Assembly: GCA_945876405.1 (NCBI GenBank)
Contig: CAMCOJ010000185.1
Coordinates: 1-5,150, forward strand
DNA from: an uncultured Ruminococcus sp.
GTDB taxonomy: Bacteria; Bacillota; Clostridia; Oscillospirales; Ruminococcaceae
Reading direction: 5' to 3'
Length of the DNA stretch: 5,150 nucleotides
Below are positions 1 through 5,105 of this stretch, piece by piece. Under the pieces are notes generated by a model that saw only the letters and a program-made list of their open reading frames with translations, ran no database searches and was not told where the DNA came from. The number at the start of each line of letters is the position of its first letter. Positions within the stretch are counted from its first letter, which is position 1. Position numbers and translations under genes: made by a program.

Positions 1-1
1 C

Positions 2-1480
2 CTTCAGGTTGCTACATTTGTTTCCATATTAACAAATCTAAACGAATACGCCGGACTTATAAATATTGCGATAAAAATTCTTGCAGTTTTTCTTGTATTG
101 TTTATTTACAGTAAAAATATAACTTCAACAATGAAAATTCCGTGGATAATTATTATTCTTATCACACCGGTTCTGGGGGTTACGCTTTATTTTCTGACTG
201 GTCTTAATTCCAGCACGAAGAAAATGAAAAAAAGGTATGAAAAGATTGACTCTGTTCTTCTTTCTGCACTTCCGGAAAATAAGAATATAAAAACCGAACT
301 CAATGAAGAATTGAGACGAGCCGGAAATATTTCGGAATATATAAGCAGATATTCTCAGTATCCGGTATACTATAACAATAATTTAAAATATTTTTCCGAT
401 GCATCGGAAGCTCTTGCAGCTCAGATGGACGATATTTCCCGTGCTGAGAAATATGTTTTTATGGAGTATCATGCAATAGACAATAAACAGACATGGATGA
501 AACTTCAAAATTTGCTTGAAAAAAAGGTTAAGGAAGGCATAGATGTAAGAGTATTCTATGATGATCTGGGGTCAATCGGATTTGTAAATTTAGATTTTGT
601 AAGGCAGCTTGAAAAAGTGGGGATAAGGTGCCGTGTATTTAATCCGTTTATGCCGTTTGTAAACATGTTTCTGAACAACCGCGATCACAGAAAGATAACG
701 GTTATAGACGGGAAAGTAGGGTATACGGGTGGATATAATCTTGCTGATGAATATTTTAATATTACACACCCCTATGGTATGTGGAAGGATACAGGTATAC
801 GAATAGAAGGAAATGCTGTTATGTCGCTTACAGCTGCATTTCTTGAGATGTGGAATGCTGTTAAGGATTCGGATATTGATGATATTCATCCTGAAAATTA
901 TCTTGTGCCGTTTTATCAGGAGGAGAAGCATGACGGATATATCCAGCCTTATGCAGACAGCCCTGTAAATGGAGAGCAGATTGGTGAATCTGTTTATATC
1001 AGTATCCTGAACAAATCTGAAAAATAGTGCTGGTTCATCACACCGTACCTGATAATAACGGACGAGATGATAAACGCTTTCTGTCTTGCTGCCAAGAGAG
1101 GTGTGGATGTCAGGTTAATAACTCCTGGTATTCCGGACAAAAAGGTGATATACAGACTTACAAGGTCATATTACGGCACACTGGCAGTATGTGGCGTAAG
1201 GATATATGAGTGGACTCCAGGGTTCTGCCATGCCAAAATGTGTGTAGCAGATGATGTCATGGCAACATGCGGAACTATCAATCTTGACTACAGAAGTCTC
1301 TATCATCACTTTGAGAACGGCTGTTTCATGGCAGGGTGTGAAGCAGTAAAAGATATAAGGGATGATTTTATAAAAACTTTCGGTGAGTGCAGGGAAGTGA
1401 CTGAAAATTACTGTAACTCGTCAGGTAAGAGACTGAAGCTTGGACAGATGGTTTTGAGGACGATTGCGGAATTATTATAA
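2..1480 (+). pseudogene. cls: Cardiolipin synthase (PLD family), 5' end off the window, interrupted by in-frame TAG
   Basis: Cardiolipin synthases join two phosphatidylglycerols into cardiolipin at the cytoplasmic membrane. The frame is open from base 2, so the true start lies left of the window. 341 codons, then TAG at 1025-1027, then 150 more codons in the same frame to a TAA. The total of about 491 is close to the usual 480-510, so little is missing at the N terminus. Two N-terminal hydrophobic stretches are visible; the second begins KIPWIIIILITPVLG, a typical Firmicute Cls signature. The first HKD motif, HRKITVID, is encoded at 686-709 and the second, HAKMCVAD, at 1229-1252; both have all HxKxxxxD residues. 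The TAG separates the two catalytic halves, and a single PLD half is not expected to be active. It may be a true pseudogene, a base error, or a readthrough gene. No good ribosome binding site precedes the next ATG (1067), so independent translation of the second half is unlikely. Confidence 0.9.
1025..1027 (+). other. In-frame amber codon splitting cls
   Basis: The codons read K-S-E-K-TAG-C-W-F-I-T-P-Y-L-I. In homologues, from memory, the segment before TPYLI reads roughly A-K-x-Y-[VC]-[YW], which puts the TAG at a position usually held by tyrosine. TAT or TAC to TAG is a one-base change. The frame is unchanged on both sides, so this is a nonsense substitution rather than an indel. Confidence 0.85.
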
Positions 1481-1516
1481 AAAATCAGTCCGGTCACAGA
1501 ACCAAACTGATTTTTT
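1479..1516. terminator. Bidirectional intrinsic terminator between convergent cls and 1522-1716 gene
   Basis: An 11-bp perfect stem pairs AAAAAATCAGT (1479-1489) with ACTGATTTTTT (1506-1516). A further GGT/ACC pairing (1492-1494 with 1501-1503) lies inside. The A-tract and T-tract on the two sides let it work on both strands. It overlaps the cls stop codon and ends 5 nt before the convergent gene's stop. Confidence 0.85.
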
Positions 1517-1521
1517 ATAAG

Positions 1522-1716
1522 TTATTTGTTTTTAGTTTTTGGAATAGAAATCTGAGTAATCATGTCTCCGTTTATAAGTCTGATATTATTTTTTTCTTCG
1601 ACTTTAATCCAGTTTTCTTCGACGGATACAATTGTTGCTCTGAAACCGCTGAGCTCACCCTCCACGCAGATAATAACTTCTTTTCCGATACAATCATTAA
1701 GCATTGATACAGGCAT
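1522..1716 (-). CDS. Small hypothetical protein, possibly Sm-like beta-barrel (64 aa)
   Basis: I do not recognise a named gene. The 64-residue product has the core IGKEVIICVEGELSGF, then ATIVSVEENWIKVEE and INGDMITQISI. These alternating short beta strands around a G-x-L-x-G turn recall small Sm/LSm-like or SH3-like barrel proteins found in many Clostridia; this is inference from pattern only. The chosen ATG (1714-1716) has AAAGGAG 11 nt upstream (1728-1734), slightly long but usable. The frame stays open upstream to 1884 and would add a membrane segment and a very basic linker; see the separate ribosome-binding-site entry for that alternative. It is divergent from smpB and convergent with cls, with its own promoter at 1906-1934. 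Confidence 0.65.
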   Translation of the reverse strand: MPVSMLNDCIGKEVIICVEGELSGFRATIVSVEENWIKVEEKNNIRLINGDMITQISIPKTKNK

Positions 1717-1851
1717 CTTTCGCTTAACTCCTTTCTTTCTGTTACGCTGATTTTTTCTGATTATAATTTTTCTTCGTTTATTTTTAGTGAATATTATGCA
1801 GAAAAATAAAAAAAGAAAACAAAACAGATACCATTGTGACGGAATAATTAA

Positions 1852-1859
1852 CACCTCCT
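1852..1859 (-). promoter_or_regulatory. Strong Shine-Dalgarno with no canonical start codon at normal spacing
   Basis: On the minus strand this reads AGGAGGTG. No ATG, GTG or TTG lies 5-13 nt downstream. The in-frame codons there are two ATTs at 1846-1848 and 1843-1845, the second 8 nt after AGGAGG. Starting there would give a product of about 107 residues: a hydrophobic segment (WYLFCFLFLFFCIIF), a run of Lys/Arg, then the 64-residue domain. Upstream ATG (1872) and TTG (1884) codons in the same frame lack a ribosome binding site. Whether the site is used is unknown. Confidence 0.45.
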
Positions 1860-1905
1860 GAGAATAATACATAGAATAATGCAAAATTCTGTTTCACAGT
1901 TATTT

Positions 1906-1934
1906 ATGATATCATAAAAGAAAAATAATGTCAA
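1906..1934 (-). promoter_or_regulatory. Sigma-A promoter for the minus-strand small gene
   Basis: On the minus strand, TTGACA (1929-1934), a 17-bp spacer and TATCAT (1906-1911, one mismatch to TATAAT). Transcription would begin near 1899 and run through the AGGAGGTG site into the small gene. The -10 lies in a short palindrome, ATGATATCAT (1906-1915), which could be incidental or an operator. Confidence 0.65.
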
Positions 1935-1985
1935 TAAAAATAATCAGAAAAAAATTACGTATATTTAAAATATTGTAAAAAACTA

Positions 1986-2014
1986 TTGACATATACAGTG
2001 TTTTGAGTTATAAT
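1986..2014 (+). promoter_or_regulatory. Consensus sigma-A promoter for smpB-ssrA
   Basis: TTGACA (1986-1991), a 17-bp spacer and TATAAT (2009-2014), all consensus. The start of transcription is expected near 2021, giving a leader of about 29 nt with the ribosome binding site AAGGAAGTG just before the smpB ATG. As ssrA starts 3 nt after smpB, this probably also drives tmRNA. Confidence 0.85.
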
Positions 2015-2049
2015 TTAAAGTAATCTCTATTCAAAAAGGAAGTGAAACA

Positions 2050-2520
2050 ATGATTGACAGAACCAGGTTCAAAACTATTTCGGAAAACAGAAAAGCAAAG
2101 CACGACTACTTTATAATTGAAAGTTATGAAGCAGGTATTGAACTTGTCGGAACAGAAGTCAAGTCATTGCGCCAAGGTGGTGTAAACCTTAAGGACAGCT
2201 GGTGTACAATCGACAACGGTGAACTTTTTATAAAAGGTATGCACATATCTCCTTATGAAAAGGGAAACATATTTAACAGGGATCCGATGAGAGTACGAAA
2301 GCTCCTTCTGCACAGAAAGGAAATCGACAAGCTTTACGGAACCATCAAGCGTGACGGACTCACACTTATTCCGATATCGATTTACTTTAAGGGCTCGAAC
2401 GTAAAAGTTCAGGTTGGTCTCTGCAGAGGTAAAAAACTTCATGATAAACGTGAAGCTGCTGCAGAACGTGATGCAAAGAGAGAGATAGACCGTACGATTA
2501 AGTCCCGTAACAAATTCTGA
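2050..2520 (+). CDS. smpB: SsrA-binding protein SmpB
   Basis: SmpB binds the tRNA-like part of tmRNA, takes it to stalled ribosomes and fills the decoding centre with its C-terminal tail, starting trans-translation in the cytoplasm. The 156-residue length is typical. Family hallmarks are visible: the oligonucleotide-binding barrel with AGIELVGTEVKSLRQGG (residues about 28-44), the HISPYEKGN segment (65-73), the LIPISIYFKGSNVKVQVGL strands (106-124), then GKKLHDKREAAAERDAKREI (128-147) and a basic tail ending KSRNKF. The ATG at 2050 is preceded by AAGGAAGTG with proper spacing. Its TGA stop is only 3 nt from the mature 5' end of ssrA, so the partners form one transcription unit behind a consensus promoter. 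The gene is intact. Confidence 0.97.
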   Translation: MIDRTRFKTISENRKAKHDYFIIESYEAGIELVGTEVKSLRQGGVNLKDSWCTIDNGELFIKGMHISPYEKGNIFNRDPMRVRKLLLHRKEIDKLYGTIKRDGLTLIPISIYFKGSNVKVQVGLCRGKKLHDKREAAAERDAKREIDRTIKSRNKF

Positions 2521-2635
2521 TACGGGGGCGTAAAGGTTTCGACGGGGATCTTGCAGTATGATAAGCGAGTAGAGGCCGCACAACCTCTTTAAAAGGTGCA
2601 ACCTAAATATAAACGCTAGAAATAGTATTACAGTA

Positions 2636-2671
2636 AGCCGTAACAACGGTTTACAGCTTCAGGCAGCCTAA
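2636..2671 (+). other. tmRNA tag-peptide reading frame (probable SRNNGLQLQAA)
   Basis: The only frame in the messenger region that ends in Ala-Ala-stop reads AGC CGT AAC AAC GGT TTA CAG CTT CAG GCA GCC TAA. AGTA just before AGC resembles the AGT(N) that precedes the resume codon in E. coli tmRNA, but a Ser resume codon is unusual, so the exact first residue is uncertain. The stop codon lies in the CTAA loop of a hairpin pairing CAGG-c-AGC (2660-2667) with GCT-c-CCTG (2672-2679), the expected place for helix 5. Confidence 0.6.
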
Positions 2672-2870
2672 GCTCCCTGACCGTTCCGCTTAAGACTACC
2701 ACGACTTATTCGGGGCGTTGATTTAGTGGTGAACGACCGGAATGATTGCCTTTGCATTTCGGCTGTACAAAAAGGCTACCAGTTATGTCAGCGTGTTTAT
2801 CCGCGGATTTAACCGGGAATTCAAATGATAAACTACACTCGTAGAAAGTCATATGAATGGGTTTTCGGAC

Positions 2871-2895
2871 ACGGGTTCAATTCCCGTCGCCTCCA
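2871..2895 (+). other. Presumed integration site: tmRNA T-arm and acceptor end
   Basis: The 3' ends of tRNA and tmRNA genes are favoured targets of tyrosine-integrase islands, and a complete integrase gene lies 159 bp downstream. The attachment core would be expected in this T-arm/acceptor stretch. No second copy is visible in the window, so the core boundaries are not defined and the far junction would lie beyond the right end. Confidence 0.4.
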
Positions 2896-2903
2896 TAAGC
2901 ACA

Positions 2904-2946
2904 AAAACCGCGCATTTACGTTAAATGACGTAGATGCGCGGTTTTC
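2904..2946. terminator. Strong intrinsic terminator of ssrA
   Basis: An 18-bp stem (2904-2921 with 2928-2945, one G-T pair) around a 6-nt loop, TAAATG, with the core CCGCGCAT and a TTTTCTTT tail. The A-run on the left side gives a T-run on the opposite strand, so it can also stop minus-strand transcription leaving the integrase. Confidence 0.9.
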
Positions 2947-3011
2947 TTTATGTTGTTAAACGCTAAAATAATAATAAAATTCCAAAATATGAGCAAAAAA
3001 ACGAGACTTTA

Positions 3012-3049
3012 CAGAAAAAGTGTTCACGAAAGTGTTCACGGTGAACACT
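3012..3049 (-). terminator. Possible terminator of the integrase gene
   Basis: On the minus strand, AGTGTTCAC (3049-3041) can pair with GTGAACACT (3027-3019) across a 13-nt loop, and is followed by a T-run (3019-3015) then CTG. It starts 5 nt after the integrase stop codon. The alternative pairing of the adjacent arms would leave a one-base loop, so this longer-range pairing is preferred. Confidence 0.5.
3017..3049. repeat. 12-bp tandem repeat plus inverted copy between ssrA and integrase
   Basis: AAAGTGTTCACG occurs twice head to tail (3017-3028 and 3029-3040), followed at once by the inverted arm GTGAACACT (3041-3049). The second copy and the inverted arm form a 9-bp palindrome with one central base. 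Short spaced repeats beside an attachment site are typical of integrase arm-binding or excision-factor sites, but the same bases also explain a terminator for the integrase gene. Confidence 0.75.
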
Positions 3050-3053
3050 AAAA

Positions 3054-4070
3054 TTAATCGTCATTATCATTGACGATGTTCTCAAAGTATTCATTAATCT
3101 TGCGGTTTACTGCCTCTCGTTCTTCACTGAATGTGTGCTGATACACTGATTTTAGTGTAGAGGTGGTTGACCATCCGCCACGTTCCATTGCATATTTATC
3201 CGGTACACCCAGCTGAAGCATTACAGAGGCGTTCAAATGTCTCAGGTCGTGAAATGTCATGTGAGGCAATCCGTTCTTGTCCAGGAGTCTCACAAAGCGC
3301 TTGTATATTGCCTGCCCGCTCAGCTCGGTTATGTATTCTGTCTCAACTTTGTTAATCAGATCTGAGATGTATTGTGGCAGGTCTTCAATTCTTGTACTGT
3401 CGTATGTCTTGGTTGCTGACTTCTCGACCCTTTTTCCGTCTGCAGTGACAACGGAATTTTGAATGATTATTTTCCCGTTCTGGATGTCAGACTTCCTTAG
3501 TCCTCTGACCTCCGACATTCTGAGTGATAACCACATGGCAAGAAGACAAGGCAGTTCTATCTCTGTTCCTTTGATTGCATTGAACACTTCTTCCGGTTTT
3601 GGGAGTTCCTTTATTTTCTTTTGTTTCTTTGGCAGTGTGACTTTGCAGTTAAAGTCCGGAGCATAGACACCCAGAGCGGCACTCAGCAGCCCATAAGCGT
3701 TGCTTATTGACTTAGGGGATAAACATACTGCATCGTGGTTAATTGCCTGCTGTACAGCTTGCCTCGTGATGTCAGTGAGCTTGATATCCATCAGACTTTG
3801 CAGATTGTTTTTTCTGATTCCTTTGTATCCTGAAATAGTGGTAGGAGAGAGGATGTTTGATTTTGATTCAATGTACTTGTCGATAGCCTTACCAACTGTC
3901 ATTTCTGCCGGTTCTTCTCTGCGGTTATTCAGATACTGAGCAGCTAACAGTTCAGCCTCTTTCCTGGTAGCTGCTGTAATTGATTTGCGTTTTTTCTTTC
4001 CGATCTCGTCAGTGCCAACGTACAGCAACACTCGCCACGATCCGGACGGAAGCTTCTTGGCTTTTGCCAT
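3054..4070 (-). CDS. Tyrosine recombinase / site-specific integrase
   Basis: Catalyses integration and probably excision of the element at the ssrA 3' end through a covalent phosphotyrosine intermediate. The 338-residue protein has a short N-terminal arm-binding-like domain rich in Lys and Trp (residues 1-47, SGSWRVLLYVGTDEIGKKKR), a SAM-like core-binding domain (about 57-137) and a catalytic domain (about 155-330). The catalytic set is complete: R184 (LRMSEVRGL), K221 (ATKTYDSTR), H274 and R277 (HDLRH), W300 at the His/Trp position (GGW), and Y310 (VYQH). The ATG at 4068-4070 has AAGGAGGT 6 nt upstream. The frame stays open to 4223 but those codons lack a ribosome binding site and cross strong hairpins, so the shorter start is chosen. 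It points toward ssrA. The leader overlaps an opposing transcript (see 4118-4240), which may control it. Confidence 0.95.
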   Translation of the reverse strand: MAKAKKLPSGSWRVLLYVGTDEIGKKKRKSITAATRKEAELLAAQYLNNRREEPAEMTVGKAIDKYIESKSNILSPTTISGYKGIRKNNLQSLMDIKLTDITRQAVQQAINHDAVCLSPKSISNAYGLLSAALGVYAPDFNCKVTLPKKQKKIKELPKPEEVFNAIKGTEIELPCLLAMWLSLRMSEVRGLRKSDIQNGKIIIQNSVVTADGKRVEKSATKTYDSTRIEDLPQYISDLINKVETEYITELSGQAIYKRFVRLLDKNGLPHMTFHDLRHLNASVMLQLGVPDKYAMERGGWSTTSTLKSVYQHTFSEEREAVNRKINEYFENIVNDNDD

Positions 4071-4082
4071 AATTATACCTCC

Positions 4083-4111
4083 TTGACATAGCATCATTTT
4101 AGCGGTATAAT
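4083..4111 (+). promoter_or_regulatory. Perfect consensus promoter opposing the integrase gene
   Basis: TTGACA (4083-4088), exactly 17 bp, then TATAAT (4106-4111). The -35 hexamer overlaps the complement of the integrase ribosome binding site (4077-4084). Transcription runs away from the integrase coding region and antisense to its leader, starting near A4118. Confidence 0.65.
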
Positions 4112-4117
4112 GGCTAC

Positions 4118-4240
4118 AGTGGACTGCAACCACTATACCAGTATCGAATAATTTTTCTGAAACGCACCGGGTTTGTAAGTTTTCCCGGTGCGTTCCCTTA
4201 TATTTCAAGCCTCTTCGTATCATCGGAGAGGCTTTTCTTA
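4118..4240 (+). ncRNA. Candidate small RNA antisense to the integrase leader
   Basis: Predicted from a consensus promoter and a terminator 120 nt apart, with no credible coding sequence between. Three hairpins: AGTGG/CCACT (4118-4122 with 4130-4134, 7-nt loop) right at the predicted 5' end; an 11-bp GC-rich stem AACGCACCGGG/CCCGGTGCGTT (4161-4171 with 4184-4194, 12-nt loop); and the terminator stem at 4207-4234. Any integrase mRNA starting upstream of 4240 would be fully complementary to it. A role in limiting integrase expression is inference. I know of no named RNA family matching it. Confidence 0.5.
4207..4240 (+). terminator. Intrinsic terminator, plus strand only
   Basis: An 11-bp stem with one G-T pair (AAGCCTCTTCG 4207-4217 with CGGAGAGGCTT 4224-4234), a 6-nt loop TATCAT, and a tail TTCTTATATT. 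On the opposite strand the stem is followed by GAAATATA, with no T-run, so it is directional. It has no plus-strand protein gene upstream to serve and fits the predicted small RNA. Confidence 0.65.
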
Positions 4241-4241
4241 T

Positions 4242-4275
4242 ATTATATCATTGTTTTGTGTCGAATTATGTCGAA
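4242..4275 (-). promoter_or_regulatory. Possible integrase promoter with upstream direct repeat
   Basis: On the minus strand a TATAAT lies at 4242-4247, but no good -35 is found 16-18 bp upstream. TGTCGAA (plus-strand reading) occurs twice, at 4259-4265 and 4269-4275, 10 bp apart, about one helical turn. A weak -10 with phased repeats where the -35 should be would suit an activator, but this is speculative. 4248-4316 otherwise holds only AT-rich DNA. Confidence 0.3.
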
Positions 4276-4316
4276 ATATATTCTTGGATTAGTTTGAATC
4301 TGTACCATAAAAACTA

Positions 4317-4577
4317 TCAAACATCATTATAAATTTGCCTTCTGTTTCCTGCATCGGTGATATCTACAAGTGTGAGCTCGTTAGTTTCAGGAACGACATC
4401 AAACAATATACGATAATCTCCTACACGCAGACGAAACTGTGAAGTTCCGGACAGCTTCTTAATATCTCCGGTAAGAGGCAGTAAATAAATTGCTCTGAAG
4501 ATTCTCTTCTGCTGCTCAGCGTTCTGCTTCTGTATGAACTTCATAGCTTTTTTACGAATGTTATATCTATATTTCAT
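4317..4577 (-). CDS. RelE/ParE-family toxin of a type II toxin-antitoxin pair
   Basis: The 86-residue protein fits the small RelE/ParE fold: an N-terminal helical part (AMKFIQKQNAEQQKRIFRAI, residues 11-30), then KKLSG (40-44), the signature FRLRVGDYRILFDV (48-61), a terminal strand (ELTLVDI) and a basic end, RRQIY. RelE members cut mRNA in the ribosome and ParE members poison gyrase; the K/R-rich centre and RLRVGDYR motif fit RelE-like members better, but activity cannot be decided from sequence. Its ATG lies 11 bp inside the antitoxin gene, the usual antitoxin-first coupled arrangement. No terminator is obvious between its stop and the integrase leader, so readthrough into the integrase is possible. 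Confidence 0.88.
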   Translation of the reverse strand: MKYRYNIRKKAMKFIQKQNAEQQKRIFRAIYLLPLTGDIKKLSGTSQFRLRVGDYRILFDVVPETNELTLVDITDAGNRRQIYNDV

Positions 4578-4788
4578 TTATGTCAATCCCTAAGCTGTTT
4601 ATGAAATCTTCGAGCGGCATCGATTCATCATTGTCTATTAATGAGTCAGCAATAAGCTCCTTGTCGAATTCATCAGGTTCCTCTTCTTCGATATCATCAA
4701 AACCACGGCCGAACAGAGTGATAAATGCTTTGACTTTTTCTTCAGATAAGTCAGCTAAAATGTTATATGCCATCTCTCTTGTGCTCAT
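4567..4788 (-). CDS. Antitoxin paired with the RelE/ParE toxin
   Basis: The 73-residue acidic protein neutralises its partner toxin, judged by position and composition. It has a predicted helical N-terminal part (MSTREMAYNILADLSEEKVK, 1-20), an acidic middle (DDIEEEEPDEFDKE, 31-44) and the end MPLEDFINSLGIDI (57-70), resembling toxin-wrapping tails of Clostridial RelB-like antitoxins. No clear DNA-binding motif is seen. The ATG at 4786-4788 has GAGGTG 6 nt upstream; a GTG 9 bp earlier falls inside that site and is rejected. The stop is TAG (4567-4569), followed one codon later by TAA in the same frame. Confidence 0.82.
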   Translation of the reverse strand: MSTREMAYNILADLSEEKVKAFITLFGRGFDDIEEEEPDEFDKELIADSLIDNDESMPLEDFINSLGIDINEI

Positions 4789-4800
4789 AAAAATCACCTC

Positions 4801-4835
4801 ATTATATTATACGCATCATATCTCCGTACTTTCAA
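4801..4835 (-). promoter_or_regulatory. Possible promoter of the toxin-antitoxin pair
   Basis: On the minus strand, TTGAAA (4830-4835), an 18-bp spacer and TATAAT (4806-4811). A second overlapping TATAAT lies at 4801-4806. With the first -10 the leader would be only about 11 nt and begin at the ribosome binding site, so the exact start is uncertain, and cotranscription with the upstream genes is also possible. Confidence 0.4.
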
Positions 4836-4852
4836 CCATCTCCAGCGGCATT

Positions 4853-5038
4853 TCAGTCCAGTAAATACTCTTCGATATTATCCCAGTCTATTTCATCTTC
4901 ATCGATAAAACTGCTGGATTCAGCATGAGCGATTTTTTCACGTTCCTGCTCTGTGACTTTTGTATAGTCAGGATCCCATGCAAAAAGCATTCTTTTTATA
5001 AATTCATACGCAAGTATTTGATATTTCATTTTACTCAT
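4853..5038 (-). CDS. Hypothetical protein, 61 aa, in a toxin-antitoxin context
   Basis: I do not recognise a named family. The product begins MSKMKYQILAYEFIKRM, then FAWDPDYTKVTEQERE (residues 19-34), then an acidic end IDEDEIDWDNIEEYLLD. The WDPD(F/Y)TK(V/L)T...E pattern with a closing D-E-I-D-W is, from memory, shared by small proteins near RelB-like antitoxins in Clostridia. Its ATG overlaps the stop of the preceding gene by 8 bp, and AAGGA lies 11 nt upstream, so it is translationally coupled. It occupies the place of a toxin but is too acidic to look like RelE. It may be an extra antitoxin-like or adaptor protein. Function unknown. Confidence 0.7.
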   Translation of the reverse strand: MSKMKYQILAYEFIKRMLFAWDPDYTKVTEQEREKIAHAESSSFIDEDEIDWDNIEEYLLD

Positions 5039-5105
5039 CGTCTAATATATCCTTGAACATATTTTCAGCATTCTCGTATGTTTTGTATTCTTCAGGGTGC
5101 TGCTC
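5031..5105 (-). CDS. C-terminal fragment of a RelB/DinJ-like antitoxin (cut by contig end)
   Basis: A minus-strand frame enters from the right and ends at TAA (5031-5033). The 24 visible residues include HPEEYKTYENAENMFKDIL and end LDDE. This matches the usual tail of RelB/DinJ antitoxins (a Tyr-Lys-Ser/Thr-Tyr segment, then an acidic helix with E-M/L-F-x-D-x-L). Nothing biological remains beyond 5105, so the N-terminal part is unseen. It overlaps the next gene by 8 bp (ATGAGTAA). Confidence 0.6.
   Translation of the reverse strand, partial: EQHPEEYKTYENAENMFKDILDDE

Larger units (their letters stand above)
2524..2895 (+). ncRNA. ssrA: Transfer-messenger RNA (tmRNA)
   Basis: tmRNA acts as alanyl-tRNA and then as a short mRNA that adds a degradation tag to proteins from stalled ribosomes. 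The 5' GGGGGCG (2524-2530) pairs with 3' CGCCTCC (2888-2894) to form the acceptor stem, with A2895 as discriminator. The next encoded bases are TAA, so CCA must be added by enzyme. The D-arm region has the conserved TTTCGACGGGGAT. The T-arm is ACGGG-TTCAATT-CCCGT (2871-2887). A length of 372 nt fits one-piece tmRNA. Only 3 nt separate it from the smpB stop and I found no convincing promoter inside smpB, so 5' processing (presumably RNase P) of a joint transcript is inferred. Confidence 0.97.

Noticed and set aside
590..931. Minus-strand open frame opposite cls
   Set aside because: Low-complexity Ile/His-rich product typical of antisense reading in AT-rich genes.
1027..1209. A separate small gene starting at the cls stop
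   Set aside because: It is out of frame with the conserved PLD sequence, which continues directly after the TAG in the original frame.
2164..2646. Long minus-strand open frame opposite smpB and the start of ssrA
   Set aside because: Lies wholly antisense to two certain genes, shows no family resemblance and has no ribosome binding site.
2637..2693. Alternative tag frame starting GCC GTA ACA
   Set aside because: It would end in Ser-Ala and run through helix 5, whereas the chosen frame ends in Ala-Ala-stop inside the helix-5 loop.
4110..4151. A 13-codon ORF (MATVDCNHYTSIE) on the plus strand
   Set aside because: Its ATG overlaps the -10 hexamer and lies before the predicted transcription start, with no ribosome binding site.
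4161..4194. GC-rich 11-bp hairpin as a terminator
   Set aside because: No T-run follows on either strand; treated as a structural hairpin of the candidate RNA.
4071..4223. N-terminal extension of the integrase by 51 residues
   Set aside because: No ribosome binding site at the far start, the stretch crosses strong hairpins, and AAGGAGGT sits correctly before the ATG at 4070.
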